NCBI GenBank assembly: GCA_001275005.1
Contig: JWZX01001125.1
Location: 1-18,255, forward strand
Origin: Chrysochromulina tobinii
Lineage: Eukaryota > Haptophyta > Prymnesiales > Chrysochromulinaceae
Length of the DNA: 18,255 nt
Direction: 5' to 3'
Below are positions 8,957 through 17,507 of this stretch, one piece after another. The position numbers were made by a program, and so were the translations under genes. The notes beneath the pieces are model-generated. The model was given only the letters and a program-made list of their open reading frames with translations. It was not told the DNA's origin and did not search any database. Numbering within the stretch: the first letter of the stretch is position 1; every line of letters starts with the position of its first letter.

Positions 8957-9722
8957 GGAAAAGTGCAACAACGCGAACACGGAACCTCTCCCTCATGCGT
9001 GCCGTCTACCACGGCGCCACCACCCGGGCGCACCACACGGGCGCACCACACGGGCGCACCACACGGGCGCACCAAACGCCGGCAAGTCGGGCGAGACGGG
9101 CGAGACGGCAGCAGCGAGACGCGGCAGCGGCGAGCGGGCAGCGGCGTGAGCGGCGTGAGCGGCGCGTTGCCGCTCGGACGCCGTCCGGCGAGGAGGTGTC
9201 CGTGTCTGCAGGGGTTTCATCTTATCTGGCGTTTTGGCCCAGGGGAGCTCAAGGGGAGCTCGTACCATCGCATGTTATCTGGAGAATGCTGCGTGGGACA
9301 TCAACTACCACACATGGCTTGTCACATGGGCATATTGCCGGGCTGGGCATCTTCTGAAATGGACGCGAAAGACTCTCGTGTCAGGATCGGGGAACCGATT
9401 GGAGGAGTCAGTAGGGAGTCTCTCAGTTGGGACTCCGGCGAGCAGGCCCCGGACACGCGGCCGGGCGGGGACCCAGGCGCAGCGCTCCGCGTGGCCGTGC
9501 AGCGACCGCCCGCGGTCGCCGTCCTCGGGCCGGAACTGAACCATGCGGATGGCCGGGACAAATGCACAGAACGAAGTGACCATTAGCGCGCCGGATTGCG
9601 GATAGCTTTTGCCCTTTTCGCGTTTTACGAGAATATTAGCGCAATTTGACGAACAGCTCACGGTCACGCGCGGGACGTCACGTCGAGAGCACACGTCACG
9701 CCGCTCGCTCCTCGTGGCGACG
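8957..9722. other. Convergent intergenic region between the SAP/HNH gene and RINT1
   Basis: This region holds the 3' flanks of two convergent genes, and no coding region is supported. It contains the 13-bp tandem repeat at 9026-9077, followed by cgagacgg- and gagcggcgt-type short repeats (about 9085-9175). Near the RINT1 end there are two copies of gacgtcacgtc (9674-9684 and 9719-9729), the second overlapping the RINT1 stop codon. A T-rich patch lies at 9605-9640. Confidence 0.5.
9026..9077. repeat. 13-bp tandem repeat, four copies
   Basis: The unit gggcgcaccacac occurs at 9026-9038, 9039-9051 and 9052-9064. A fourth copy at 9065-9077 has one change (accaaac). The array starts 70 bp after the stop codon of the SAP/HNH gene, so it probably lies in its 3'UTR. 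Confidence 0.9.
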
Positions 9723-12700
9723 TCACGTCCGCTCCTCCGCGTCGTGCACGCTCGCGAGAATCTCGGCGGCCTCGCCGAGGCCGAGCCGGAAGACGCCGTA
9801 CTCCTCCAGGCGGCGGCGCAGCGCAGCCTCGTGCTCGTGGCGGCCCTGCATCTGGCTGGGCGTCTCAGCCAGGATGGCCTCCACGAGCGCCAAGCGCGTC
9901 GGCCGAGGGAGCGCGAGCAGCTGGCAGCTCTCGTGTAGTCGGCGGAGGGCCGCTTGCGGGCGCACTGCGAGTGGCACGAAGAGCGCGGCGAGCGCACTCA
10001 CGTCGCGGAGCAGCTGGCGCGCGCCCGCCGCCGAGAAGGCCCCCCGGCGCACGAGCTGGGTGTACAGCAGCGTGTCGACCGCGGTGGCGATGGGCGGCCA
10101 GACGCGCCGTAGGGAAGCGGGCGGCAGCGCGGCGCGCAGGCCACTCAGCTCGGCGTGGAGCCTAGCGAGCGGCTCACAGAGCGAAGGGGACAGATCAAGC
10201 AGCTCGAGCGCCGCGCTGCCGCTGCCATCGGCACCGGCGTCGCTCCCGCCGCCGCTGCTCCCGCCGTCGTAGGCTGTCGGGAGCAGCAGGCGGAAGTCAC
10301 GCACACTCGCCTCGGTGAGGTAGGGGCGGCATGCGCTCACAAAGCCCGCTGTGACGGTCTCAACGACAAGCGCCTCACACTCGGCAAGCAGTGCAGCCCA
10401 TGCCTGTAAGAGTGGTGAGAGCGGCCCCGCCGCCGCCGTCGACGCGCCCTCTGTTCCCACGTCGGCCGTTGCGCTCGCGAGCGAGGCCGCAGCGCTCGCG
10501 GCGCCGGCGCGCGCCGTAGTGGTCAGCTTGTCCGCCGCCGAGCGTGCGAGGGCAGCCACGAAGGACGAGGGCGTGTGAATGTGAACGAAGGACGAGGGCG
10601 TGCAAGCCGTGCTGCCGCCGCGGCCGCCAGCCGCCGGCGACGCCAGCACTGCCCGCCGCCGATGGCGCGGCGGCGGCGGGCGCCGTGGCGGGCCCGGACG
10701 GCCCTCGGAGACTCGCGACTGGCGAGGGCGGCTCCATACTCGCGGCTGAGGCGTTGGAGACCGCTCCAGCATCGGAGCTGCCCGTGCTAGCACCGGCGGC
10801 AGCGCTGTCCTTGGCGCCCTTGTGGACGAGGGCAGCAAGCGGCGGCAATTCGTGCCAGTCATGCAGCAGGGGCGACGCATACGTGACGATGTGGGCGAGG
10901 GCGCCCACCTGCCCCCAGCTACCCACCTCCCGTGAGCCCACTCGGCACAGCTCGAGCCTCGTGTGCATCTTGGCGCCAAAGAGCTCGAGGAGCGGCACGA
11001 GCACCTTGTGCACGAACGCGCGCTGTGCGGGCTCGTCTGAGAGGAGCCGCAGGCGCTCAAGAAGCTTCTCGCAGTGTCGCATCACCACGACCGCACACGC
11101 CGGAGGGACAGTGCGCGCACCGCCCAAGCTACACCCGTCGGCCAGTCCGCCGCACGCTAGCCGGCCGGCGGCCGCGGCCTGGCCACTGCTGGCCACACGG
11201 CCGTCGCCCATGGACGCGTGCGGCCCTTCGGGTGGCGCGTCGGCGGCGCCGCCCACGCCGCCCGCCCCGCCGGCAAAGGGGTCGGCGGCGGTGGGTGGTG
11301 GGCCCGCGCGCCAGCTGCCTTCGTCTGCAGTGGCGCGCTCAAGCATAGCGCGCCCGTCCTCGCCCTCGATGCGCAGCCAGAGGTGCAGCGCCGCGGGCTC
11401 GGCTGTGAACGCGGGCAGCGCACCGCCCACCCCAAGGGGCAGCCCGAACCCGTCACGCAGCTCGCGGTCGAAGGCGGCCGCCTCGTTGAGAGCGTGGCAG
11501 AAGAGGCGAGCGTGCTGCCGCAGCGCGGGCTGCTCGCGTCGCAACTTGCTCCGGATGGCGCCGCAGATCGCGCCCGCGACGGCGCCGAAGATGCTGTGCG
11601 GGCATCGCTCGCGCAGCATCGCGCTGTAAGCCTCCGCCTCCGCGCGCGCCATCTCGGGCGGCGCGAGCGCACCATGGAGCCACGGCAGCGGCGCGAGGAG
11701 CACTGGCGGGAGCGTCTCTTGCAGCAGTGGCGTGTGCAGGCGCAGCAGGCTCGCGCAGTGCGTGAACATCCACTCGGGCTTGTCCCTTCGGTTCGTCTCG
11801 CGCCGCCCCTCGAAGTGGTATCGGAACCGGCGCAATACCGGCGTGACCAGCGCCTCAATTGCCCACAGGCCGCCGCGGTCGCCGTCGCCGTCGCCGTCGC
11901 CGCCGCGGCCGCCGCTGCCGCCGCCGCTGCCGCGGCCGCCGCTGCCGCTGCCGCTGCCGCCCGCAGCGATGGGATCGGGGCCGCGTGCCTCGCAGCAGTG
12001 CTGGAGCAGCAGCAGCTCGCCGAGCGCGGCGCGCACCTCGCCAAGGGCGGCCGAGTCCGGGCCGACGATCGTCTTCTGGAGCTCTGCTGGCCAGCCGAGG
12101 TTGCTCAGTGCCTTGGCCGCGCGCTGTCCAAAGGCGTCGCGCAGCGGCGGCTCGAGCGCACGCATGCGGGCGTCGAGGTGCTTGACCAGTGACGCGATCG
12201 CCGCGGCCGCCGCGGGAGCGTCATCGGTGGCGGATGCCGCCGCATCGTCAGAGGTTTCGACAGAGGTTGACAACAAGTTGGCCGCCATGCGCACGCTTGT
12301 GCGAAGCGCATGCAGCTGCAGCAGCGCCTGCATCGCGGGCGACTGGGCACCAAGGGGCACGGATGATGTCGTCGCCGACTGAGAGGATGGCTTCGTCTCC
12401 GCGTGGCGCTGCGTGCGCTCCACCTGCTCGACCAGCTTGTTGGCTGTCGCGAGGGTGTGGAGCACGAGCTGCGCCTCGCGCAGCCGGCGCAGCCGCGCGC
12501 GCGGCGGGCCCAAGCGGCTGGCGAGCTGCGTCGCCACGTCCAGATGCGTCTTGACCGTCTCCTCGAAGCGCGCGCGCTCCGCATCGAGTGCGCCCAGACG
12601 GATGAGCGCCGCTCCCGCTTGTTCGCTAGCCTGTGAGAGCGCCGTGGGCAGGGCGGCCTCGGCAGCGGCCAGCTGCTCCTCGAGCGCCGCCACCTGACGC

Positions 12701-12798
12701 GTGAGGTCGCGCGCAAGCGGCTCCGCGCGGGACAGACTGGCAAGGTCGTCGAAGCAGGCGAGGAGCGTGGAGGGCCCGGAGCTTACAGACGGCGACAT
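9723..12798 (-). CDS. RINT1: RINT1/TIP20 family vesicle-tethering protein (Dsl1/NRZ complex)
   Basis: RINT1-family proteins (RINT1 in animals, Tip20 in yeast, MAG2 in plants) act with ZW10 and NAG/Sec39 to tether COPI vesicles returning from Golgi to ER. The signature is visible at residues 312-360, where a hydrophobic helix precedes RRFRYHFEGRRETNRRDKPEW, the conserved RF-x-HF-x-TN-x-KPEW block of the family. Further family-like blocks are WLRIEGED (about 474) with a Trp near 496, and HCEKLLERLRLL (575-586). The N-terminus (27-130) is coiled coil, as expected for this family. One intron is needed. My model is exon 1 12798-10740, intron 10739-10649 (gtatgg...gggcag) and exon 2 10648-9723, giving 994 aa; the acceptor could instead lie slightly further downstream in the low-complexity stretch. 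The protein is longer than typical members (about 700-800 aa) because of Gly/Asp-rich (280-310), Gly/Ala-rich (498-565) and Ser/Ala-rich (662-720) insertions. Third-position GC is very high. Confidence 0.87.
11870..11966. repeat. GC-rich trinucleotide tract coding for a Gly/Ser/Asp linker in RINT1
   Basis: An imperfect run of gccgcc, gccgtc and gctgcc trinucleotides. On the RINT1 strand it encodes Gly-Ser, Gly-Arg and Asp-Gly repeats (residues about 279-310), just before the conserved RINT1/TIP20 block. It is probably a flexible linker grown by replication slippage. Confidence 0.8.
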
Positions 12799-12951
12799 GA
12801 CGCAGAGCGCGTCGCTAGTTGCGCCGCTCCATTATGCTACGTCAATCGTAAAACTCTACGAGAGGATGTGGATGTCGATTCAAGGAAATGCCTGACGACA
12901 TTCGTCCTTCGATATGCGACTCGCTAGTTTCGCGCCAATCTGCATCGGGCA
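12799..12951. promoter_or_regulatory. Bidirectional promoter region between RINT1 and the DNA methyltransferase
   Basis: Only 153 bp separate the two ATG codons of divergent genes, so both core promoters and leaders must fit here unless transcripts overlap. A CRE-like word tacgtca is at 12838-12844. No clear TATA box is seen. Regulatory function is inferred from spacing alone. Confidence 0.4.
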
Positions 12952-14760
12952 ATGATGGTCGGGAGCGACGGCAGCCTATTTCCCACGACTGCGGCCGTGG
13001 CAGTTGCTGTCGCGCCGGCTGCGGCCGTGCCAGTCGCTGGCGCTCAGTCTACGGCCGTACCGTGTCTGCCGCTGCAGTCGCCGTCGCAGCCCGTGGTCAC
13101 TTCCACTTTGACGTCTGTCGCCTCCCGACCACAACGTGCCTCAGCCCTGCCACCCGGAAGCTGGTGCAACCTGACGTGGCAGGGTTACTCGGCCATCGCG
13201 GCCTACTCGCGGATCGGCCAGGCGAATGGGACGCAGCATCCGCCGCCGCTTGTGGACGCGCAGCCTGTGTACGTCAACGCCTACCCTGCTGCATCCATGT
13301 CGGCAGCGGCATCCAGCCAGCTGGGCACCAAGCAGCCGGCGGCCAAGGCGCAGCGCTTTCCGAAGCGCGTGCACAAGCAGCCCTCGCAGCCGCAGATGCC
13401 GTTTGTGCGCCCGACCATCTACTCGACCGAGAACCCCGCGCCAGATGTGAACGAGGCCCACCTCTCGATCACGCATGGCGACTGCGTCGAGGGCATGAAG
13501 CTGCTCGCAAACGCGTCCGTGGACCTGGTGATCGCGGACCCTCCGTACGATATCGGCGTGGGCAAGGCGGTGTGGGACACCGTGCCGCACTATATGCAGT
13601 GGTCGCGCACATGGCTTGCCGAGGCGGTGCGTGTGCTCAAGCCAGGCGGCGCCCTGATGCTCTACGGCTCGCCAGAGCGGCTGTGGATCTGCCATCTGAA
13701 GATCATGTGCGCGGACGAGTTTGGGCTCGAGTTCAAGCAGCACATCAGCTGGGTGTACAAGCAGGGCGGCGACTCGCGCATGAACAATATGGTCAAGTAC
13801 GCGGTGCGCATGGAGCATCTCGAATGGTTCGTCAAGCCGGGCGCCGGGCACACGTTCAACCTGGACGCGGGCACCGAGGCCTACTCGGAGGCGGAGTTCA
13901 AGGAGGCGCTCGCCAAGGGCGTCGGGCGGGTCACGGCCGAATCGCTCTCGCGCGGCAAGCCGCCCAAGAACTGGTGGGACATCCCGCGCGAGAACTCGCG
14001 CTCCAAGGAGCGCGAGTATGGTTCGCACCCCTCGATGAAGCCGCTGCGCATCTGCGACCGCATCGTTGGTATCCACTCGAACGTGGGAGACACCGTGCTC
14101 GTGCCCTTTGGCGGGAGCGGCTCCGAGTGCGTGGCCGTCGGCGCCGCTGGGCGCAAGCTCGTCGCGTACGAGCAGGAGGCCGAGTACCATCGGATCATTG
14201 TTCGCCGAATGAAGGGGTGGGGACTGCTCTCAGGGCCGCCCACGCCGCCGCCGCTCGAGCCGAGTGCTGCCGCGGCAGGCGAGACGAAGGAGAGCGAGGC
14301 GGAGGAGAGCGAGGAACTCCCGCGCGCGGCTAGGCTGCTGCCTCCGACGCTGCCGATACCGCCGCCGACGGGCGCGCTGGCCGTGGCTCTCCTGGCCATT
14401 GGAGGCGCGGCTGCGATTGGGCCGCCAGCGCCTCCAGTGTCGCCCGGCCCATCGGCCTTTCCGGCGCAGCCCTTGGCGCAGCCACCGTCGGCAGTACCGG
14501 CGCACTCGCTCGCGGCGGGGTCCATACTCGCCGCCCTAACAGCCACTCAGCCGCAGCCGTTACTTCTCTCCTCGCACAAACGGCCGAGGCCGGATGAACC
14601 GCTCGGGACAGCGCTTCGACTCGGGCTACCAGTCGTGATGGCGGGCGGCTTAGCTAGCCCCATGCATGTGGCCCTGCCGCTCGCGACACCGCTCGTGACG
14701 CTCGCGACACCCGGGCCACCCGCGCCCGGTGATCCCTCGGACCGCATGCATCTCTATTGA
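12952..14760 (+). CDS. Beta-class DNA amino-methyltransferase (N6-adenine or N4-cytosine), prokaryote type
   Basis: A single exon encodes 602 aa. Residues 1-165 are low-complexity. The catalytic domain spans about 170-425: GDCVEGMKLL...DLVIADPPYDIG holds motif IV (DPPY, 196-199), YGSHPSMKP (356-363) is motif X, and PFGGSGS (385-391) is motif I for S-adenosylmethionine binding. The order IV, then X, then I defines the beta class of the N6/N4 methyltransferase family (the group of CcrM and M.HinfI). DPPY is usual for N6-adenine enzymes and SPPY for N4-cytosine ones, so N6-adenine is the better guess. The stretch between motifs IV and X (about 250-350) is the likely target-recognition region. 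Motif I is slightly unusual: VPFGGSGSE where DPFxGSGT is typical. A 175-residue Pro/Ala-rich tail with SHKRPRPDEP (a possible nuclear signal) follows. The prokaryote-type core without introns, in a eukaryotic context, suggests old horizontal transfer. Codon use matches RINT1, so it is ameliorated. No restriction partner is adjacent. Confidence 0.92.
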   Translation: MMVGSDGSLFPTTAAVAVAVAPAAAVPVAGAQSTAVPCLPLQSPSQPVVTSTLTSVASRPQRASALPPGSWCNLTWQGYSAIAAYSRIGQANGTQHPPPLVDAQPVYVNAYPAASMSAAASSQLGTKQPAAKAQRFPKRVHKQPSQPQMPFVRPTIYSTENPAPDVNEAHLSITHGDCVEGMKLLANASVDLVIADPPYDIGVGKAVWDTVPHYMQWSRTWLAEAVRVLKPGGALMLYGSPERLWICHLKIMCADEFGLEFKQHISWVYKQGGDSRMNNMVKYAVRMEHLEWFVKPGAGHTFNLDAGTEAYSEAEFKEALAKGVGRVTAESLSRGKPPKNWWDIPRENSRSKEREYGSHPSMKPLRICDRIVGIHSNVGDTVLVPFGGSGSECVAVGAAGRKLVAYEQEAEYHRIIVRRMKGWGLLSGPPTPPPLEPSAAAAGETKESEAEESEELPRAARLLPPTLPIPPPTGALAVALLAIGGAAAIGPPAPPVSPGPSAFPAQPLAQPPSAVPAHSLAAGSILAALTATQPQPLLLSSHKRPRPDEPLGTALRLGLPVVMAGGLASPMHVALPLATPLVTLATPGPPAPGDPSDRMHLY

Positions 14761-15262
14761 CGACCGCGCGCCCATGTCGCGTCTGCGCCTCGACGTCCCC
14801 GCGCTACGCGGCCCACGCGCGTGCGTCCCGGAGCCTGTCGCATGTCATTACGTACTTGCTACTTCGCTTTCGAGTTTCGTACAGGCACGGGTGTGCAGAT
14901 GTACATTTTCTACACATGAGAGATGAGACATTCACATCGTGAGTGGTGAGGGATTCACGCGGAGCACGAGAGAGCGTCAGCGTGCTGCGTGTGGCCTGCG
15001 GCGATCAGAACGATGTAGCTCTGACGAGATTTATACGCCGCCGGTCGACGAGGTCGAGGACCTTCGACCGTCGCGCGTCGGCGGCGCTTTGTTAAATTGA
15101 AATTGCGCGCAACGGCGCACGGGTAAAAATACCGAAATTGACGTTGATTGCGCTCATCGTAGAGGCCGCACGGCCAGTCTGGCCGTCCGATGAAGGACGG
15201 ACCGCCACACGCGGTGGGCGGCGGGACTCGGCGCACTGTGCACCGATCCACTCAGACAGTGC

Positions 15263-15295
15263 CCCGCAGTCATGACCAGAGGTCATGGCTGCGGG
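15263..15295. other. 15-bp-stem hairpin with 3-nt loop
   Basis: The arm cccgcagtcatgacc (15263-15277) pairs along all 15 positions with ggtcatggctgcggg (15281-15295), around the loop aga. One pair is a T-G wobble. A stem this complete is unlikely by chance at a single locus. It could be a cruciform, the core of a small RNA precursor, or a short inverted duplication. The strand of any transcript is unknown. Confidence 0.6.
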
Positions 15296-15496
15296 ACAGA
15301 TAATGCCCACGAAGTCGTCGACGCATGGTAGATGCCCAAGTCGAAGTCGGTCTGCTTCGCCACCCTCTCGCCAGACTTTGGCTTCGCCGAACATCCTCAC
15401 ATGAGCATGCCATGGACCACGGGACTCTCGCACGCGTAGCTGCCATCGTCCCACCGAAGCCGCCACTCATCGCACGGGCTAATCCCTCGCACACTG

Positions 15497-15593
15497 GACC
15501 TCGAGCGAACGACAAACATCGACAGCTAGACCTCGAGCGAACGACCAACATCGACGGCTAGACCTCGGAGCGAACGACAAACATCGACGGCTA
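15497..15593. repeat. 32-bp tandem repeat, three copies
   Basis: Copies lie at 15497-15528, 15529-15560 and 15561-15593; the last has one inserted g. Each begins gacctcgagcgaacgac and ends in a cggcta or cagcta word. Copies differ at one to three positions. Shorter fragments of the same unit (acggcta) continue to about 15800. Confidence 0.9.
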
Positions 15594-15880
15594 AAGCGCC
15601 TGGACAAAGCACCGGCTGCACAGCGCGACAGGAACCAGCAACAGGAGAAGGACACACGACAGCAAAGAGGAAGACACAGCGTTCATAGAGATGGTTCGCA
15701 ACAACGGAAGCGGCACTAGACGGCATGGAAGCACAGATCGCGAGAGCGCACGTCCATACGACGGCTAGTCGACATCTAAGAGGACGGCTAGAGGAGAGCT
15801 AAGGCCGGCTAAGGGGTTGGTCAAAGTCTCTACGAGTAAGTCTCTGCGCGCGACGCGAACACGAGGAGTGGAACCACGCG

Positions 15881-15940
15881 TGAGAGAGCAGGGCGAGGGG
15901 TGAGAGGGCAGGGCGAGGGGTGAGAGAGCGGAGCGAGGCA
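15881..15940. repeat. 20-bp tandem repeat, three copies
   Basis: Three consecutive 20-bp units beginning tgagagagcagggcg. The second differs from the first at one base and the third at several. The purine-rich composition matches the surrounding GA-rich sequence. Confidence 0.85.
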
Positions 15941-16069
15941 TCAGCAGCACCAGGGGCGGCTGACTCACAGCGACTAAAAGAGGGCGACGAAGAAGAGGAA
16001 GGTCCCGTGTCTTTGAGAAAGAGAAGCTTTGCGAGTAGCGAGCGAGTGCGTGATCTTGGTGGAAAAGCG

Positions 16070-16151
16070 GAGATGGTGGATGGGAGTAGCCGACAGAGAG
16101 CGAGAAAGCGTAGTGGTGGGCAGAGATGGTGGATGGGAGTAGCCGACAGAG
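16070..16151. repeat. 53-bp-period direct duplication
   Basis: A 29-bp word beginning gagatggtggatgggagtag is exactly repeated at 16070-16098 and 16123-16151, and the sequence after each copy is also similar. This is a recent local duplication. Confidence 0.9.
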
Positions 16152-16250
16152 CGAGAGAGCGCAGTGGGGGCGTCGAGATGTGTCGTGCATCGAGTGAAGC
16201 CTGTCGTGTTGTGCGTCGAGGGTTGTGCGCCATGTCGCGAGAGAGCCGTG

Positions 16251-16317
16251 GTGCAATGCCAGTGGTGCAATGCCAGTGGTGCAGTGCCAGTGGTGCAGTG
16301 CCGGTGCAGCAGTGCCA
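16251..16317. repeat. 14-bp tandem repeat
   Basis: Units of gtgcaatgccagtg are at 16251-16264 and 16265-16278, a gtgcag variant at 16279-16292, then two shortened or altered units ending near 16317. Confidence 0.9.
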
Positions 16318-17256
16318 GAGATACGGGCTGTGCTATGTGGCGAGGGGCGTGGCTGCACCACCTCGATCGCGGCGTTCGTGTTCCGTAGGTGAAGCTCCTC
16401 TCGTGGTCGTTCCTAATTCCTGGCCGCAGTGGACGAGGAGACGAAGGGCGCCACCCGGACACGCCAAGGCACAGGGGCGCAGAACGCGGCGCGGGCACGG
16501 GCGCGGCTGTGCGGGCAAAGATTGGGGCGTGGCATAGCGTGGCCGGTACCACTCGACGAAGAAATATGGACTCTGCTGCTCCTCTGGTCAATTCCTCTGG
16601 TCACCTGAGACCACACGTGTGGCGGAGGAGGCGGAGGGCGCGACCAGAAGCAGCAGCAGCAGCGGCGGCGGCAGCAGCACTGGCCGATGGCAGACGACTC
16701 AGAGACCAGGCGAAGCGAAGAAACAGGCGACGGCGGGCGCAGCGGGTCGGCTGAGGCGTGTGCTTGGGAGGAGGCGGGGATGGAGGCACTGTCCTTCACT
16801 GCGAGTTGCGTGGAAGAGAGACGAATGGTCTCGAGACATGATGGTCTTTGCAGGTACACCTGACGACGCTGATTGGTGGAGGCGCGGGCGGGGCAAACCG
16901 GCAAGAACGACGGAGGCGAGGCGAGGGAGGAGCGGAGAACGAGGCGAACAGGTCGCTGGCGAAGATGCAATCGAATGGGAGCCGCAATGGGGCGAGTGGA
17001 GATTGGGCGGCGAGAAGAGGCAGTCGGAAGCAGTCGGAGGCAGTCGGAGCGCCGGGCTGCGTATCGTCAGGGCGGCCTACGCCATCGAGAAAAGCAGACC
17101 CTGAGACTGCAGGTGGGCGCCTTTTGACATTTGCTGATTCGCCTCGATTCGTTTTTCGACGTTTCTGTTTCTACCGTCTTGTTCACAGTCGTCAGTCCAC
17201 GCGCCTGGCCGCCTGAGCGGTAAAGTGAGCGAAAATGGACGAAAAATAACCGTCAC

Positions 17257-17507
17257 TTGAAAATCATAAGCCATGGTGATCGCGGATGGGGCCCAAGACT
17301 TGGCTATAGCCTTTTCTCAGGGAGGTGCTTCTGGCCTTTTAACTTCCCAGAGCTGGACCCTTCGGGAAGGGCCATTTCTGCACCCTAAGTAGGGTATTCA
17401 GTTAAAATTCGCTCTGGGAAGTTATATTTTTGAGCAGATCTCAAAAAGTTAGGAAGCTTGCCAAGTTTTGAGTTCCTGAGTCCAAGGCAGTGGCTTATGA
17501 TTTTCAA
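17257..17507. repeat. Foldback element with 17-bp perfect terminal inverted repeats
   Basis: The element begins TTGAAAATCATAAGCCA (17257-17273) and ends with its exact reverse complement (17491-17507). A second inverted pair, 14 bp of taacttcccagagc, lies inside it (17340-17353 against 17411-17424). Between these are smaller hairpins: ccaag-a-cttgg (17293-17303), ggctatagcc (17302-17311), cccttc-gg-gaaggg (17358-17371), accctaagtagggt (17382-17395) and a tttttgag/ctcaaaaa stem (17427-17447). The element is A/T-richer than its surroundings and has no open frame of note. Flanks share only a 2-bp 'ac', too short to prove a target-site duplication. A non-autonomous foldback/MITE-type transposon is the first guess; a structured non-coding RNA gene is the alternative. 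Confidence 0.6.

Noticed and set aside
9026-9077. Possible CRISPR-like array
   Set aside because: The 13-bp units are directly contiguous without spacers, so this is a simple tandem repeat; the context is eukaryotic.
10375-10740. Continuation of the first RINT1 reading frame to a stop at 10375
   Set aside because: After about 10740 the frame becomes Arg/Gly/His-rich with no family resemblance, while the alternative frame downstream (from 10648) has clear helical RINT1-like sequence. An intron explains this better than two genes.
11157-12192. Long open frames on both strands inside the RINT1 gene (for example minus 11157-12044 and plus 11218-12192)
   Set aside because: They are Ala/Arg-rich shadow frames caused by extreme third-position GC in RINT1, without recognisable motifs.
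13141-14190. 349-codon minus-strand frame antisense to the methyltransferase
   Set aside because: Its His/Arg/Leu-rich composition is typical of an antisense shadow of a GC3-rich gene, and there is no domain.
12888-14333. 481-codon plus-strand frame overlapping the methyltransferase
   Set aside because: It is an alternative frame of the same GC-rich region, Arg/His/Gly-rich and motif-free; the 12952 frame carries all methyltransferase motifs.
12952-14760. A restriction-modification pair between the methyltransferase and the HNH-like protein
   Set aside because: The genes are 4 kb apart with RINT1 between them and differ in codon bias. Only the co-occurrence in one window supports a link, which is not enough.
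15092-15466. Minus-strand 124-codon frame in the gene-poor interval
   Set aside because: It opens with a GTG and its first ATG is 24 codons in. It contains the 15-bp hairpin and has no recognisable motif. It is possible but not supported.
15765-16591. Several about 200-codon frames on both strands at 15765-16591
   Set aside because: Their proteins are made of the tandem repeats (His/Trp/Cys or Ser/Arg runs) and occur on both strands at once.
16619-17104. 161-codon plus-strand frame
   Set aside because: It starts at a GTG, is Arg/Gly-rich, and follows local low-complexity repeats; no domain seen.
17257-17507. A spliceosomal or other known small RNA gene
   Set aside because: A short cttctggcctttt word recalls U2 snRNA, but the rest, including a branch-point recognition region, does not match U1, U2, U4, U5, U6 or 5S as I know them.
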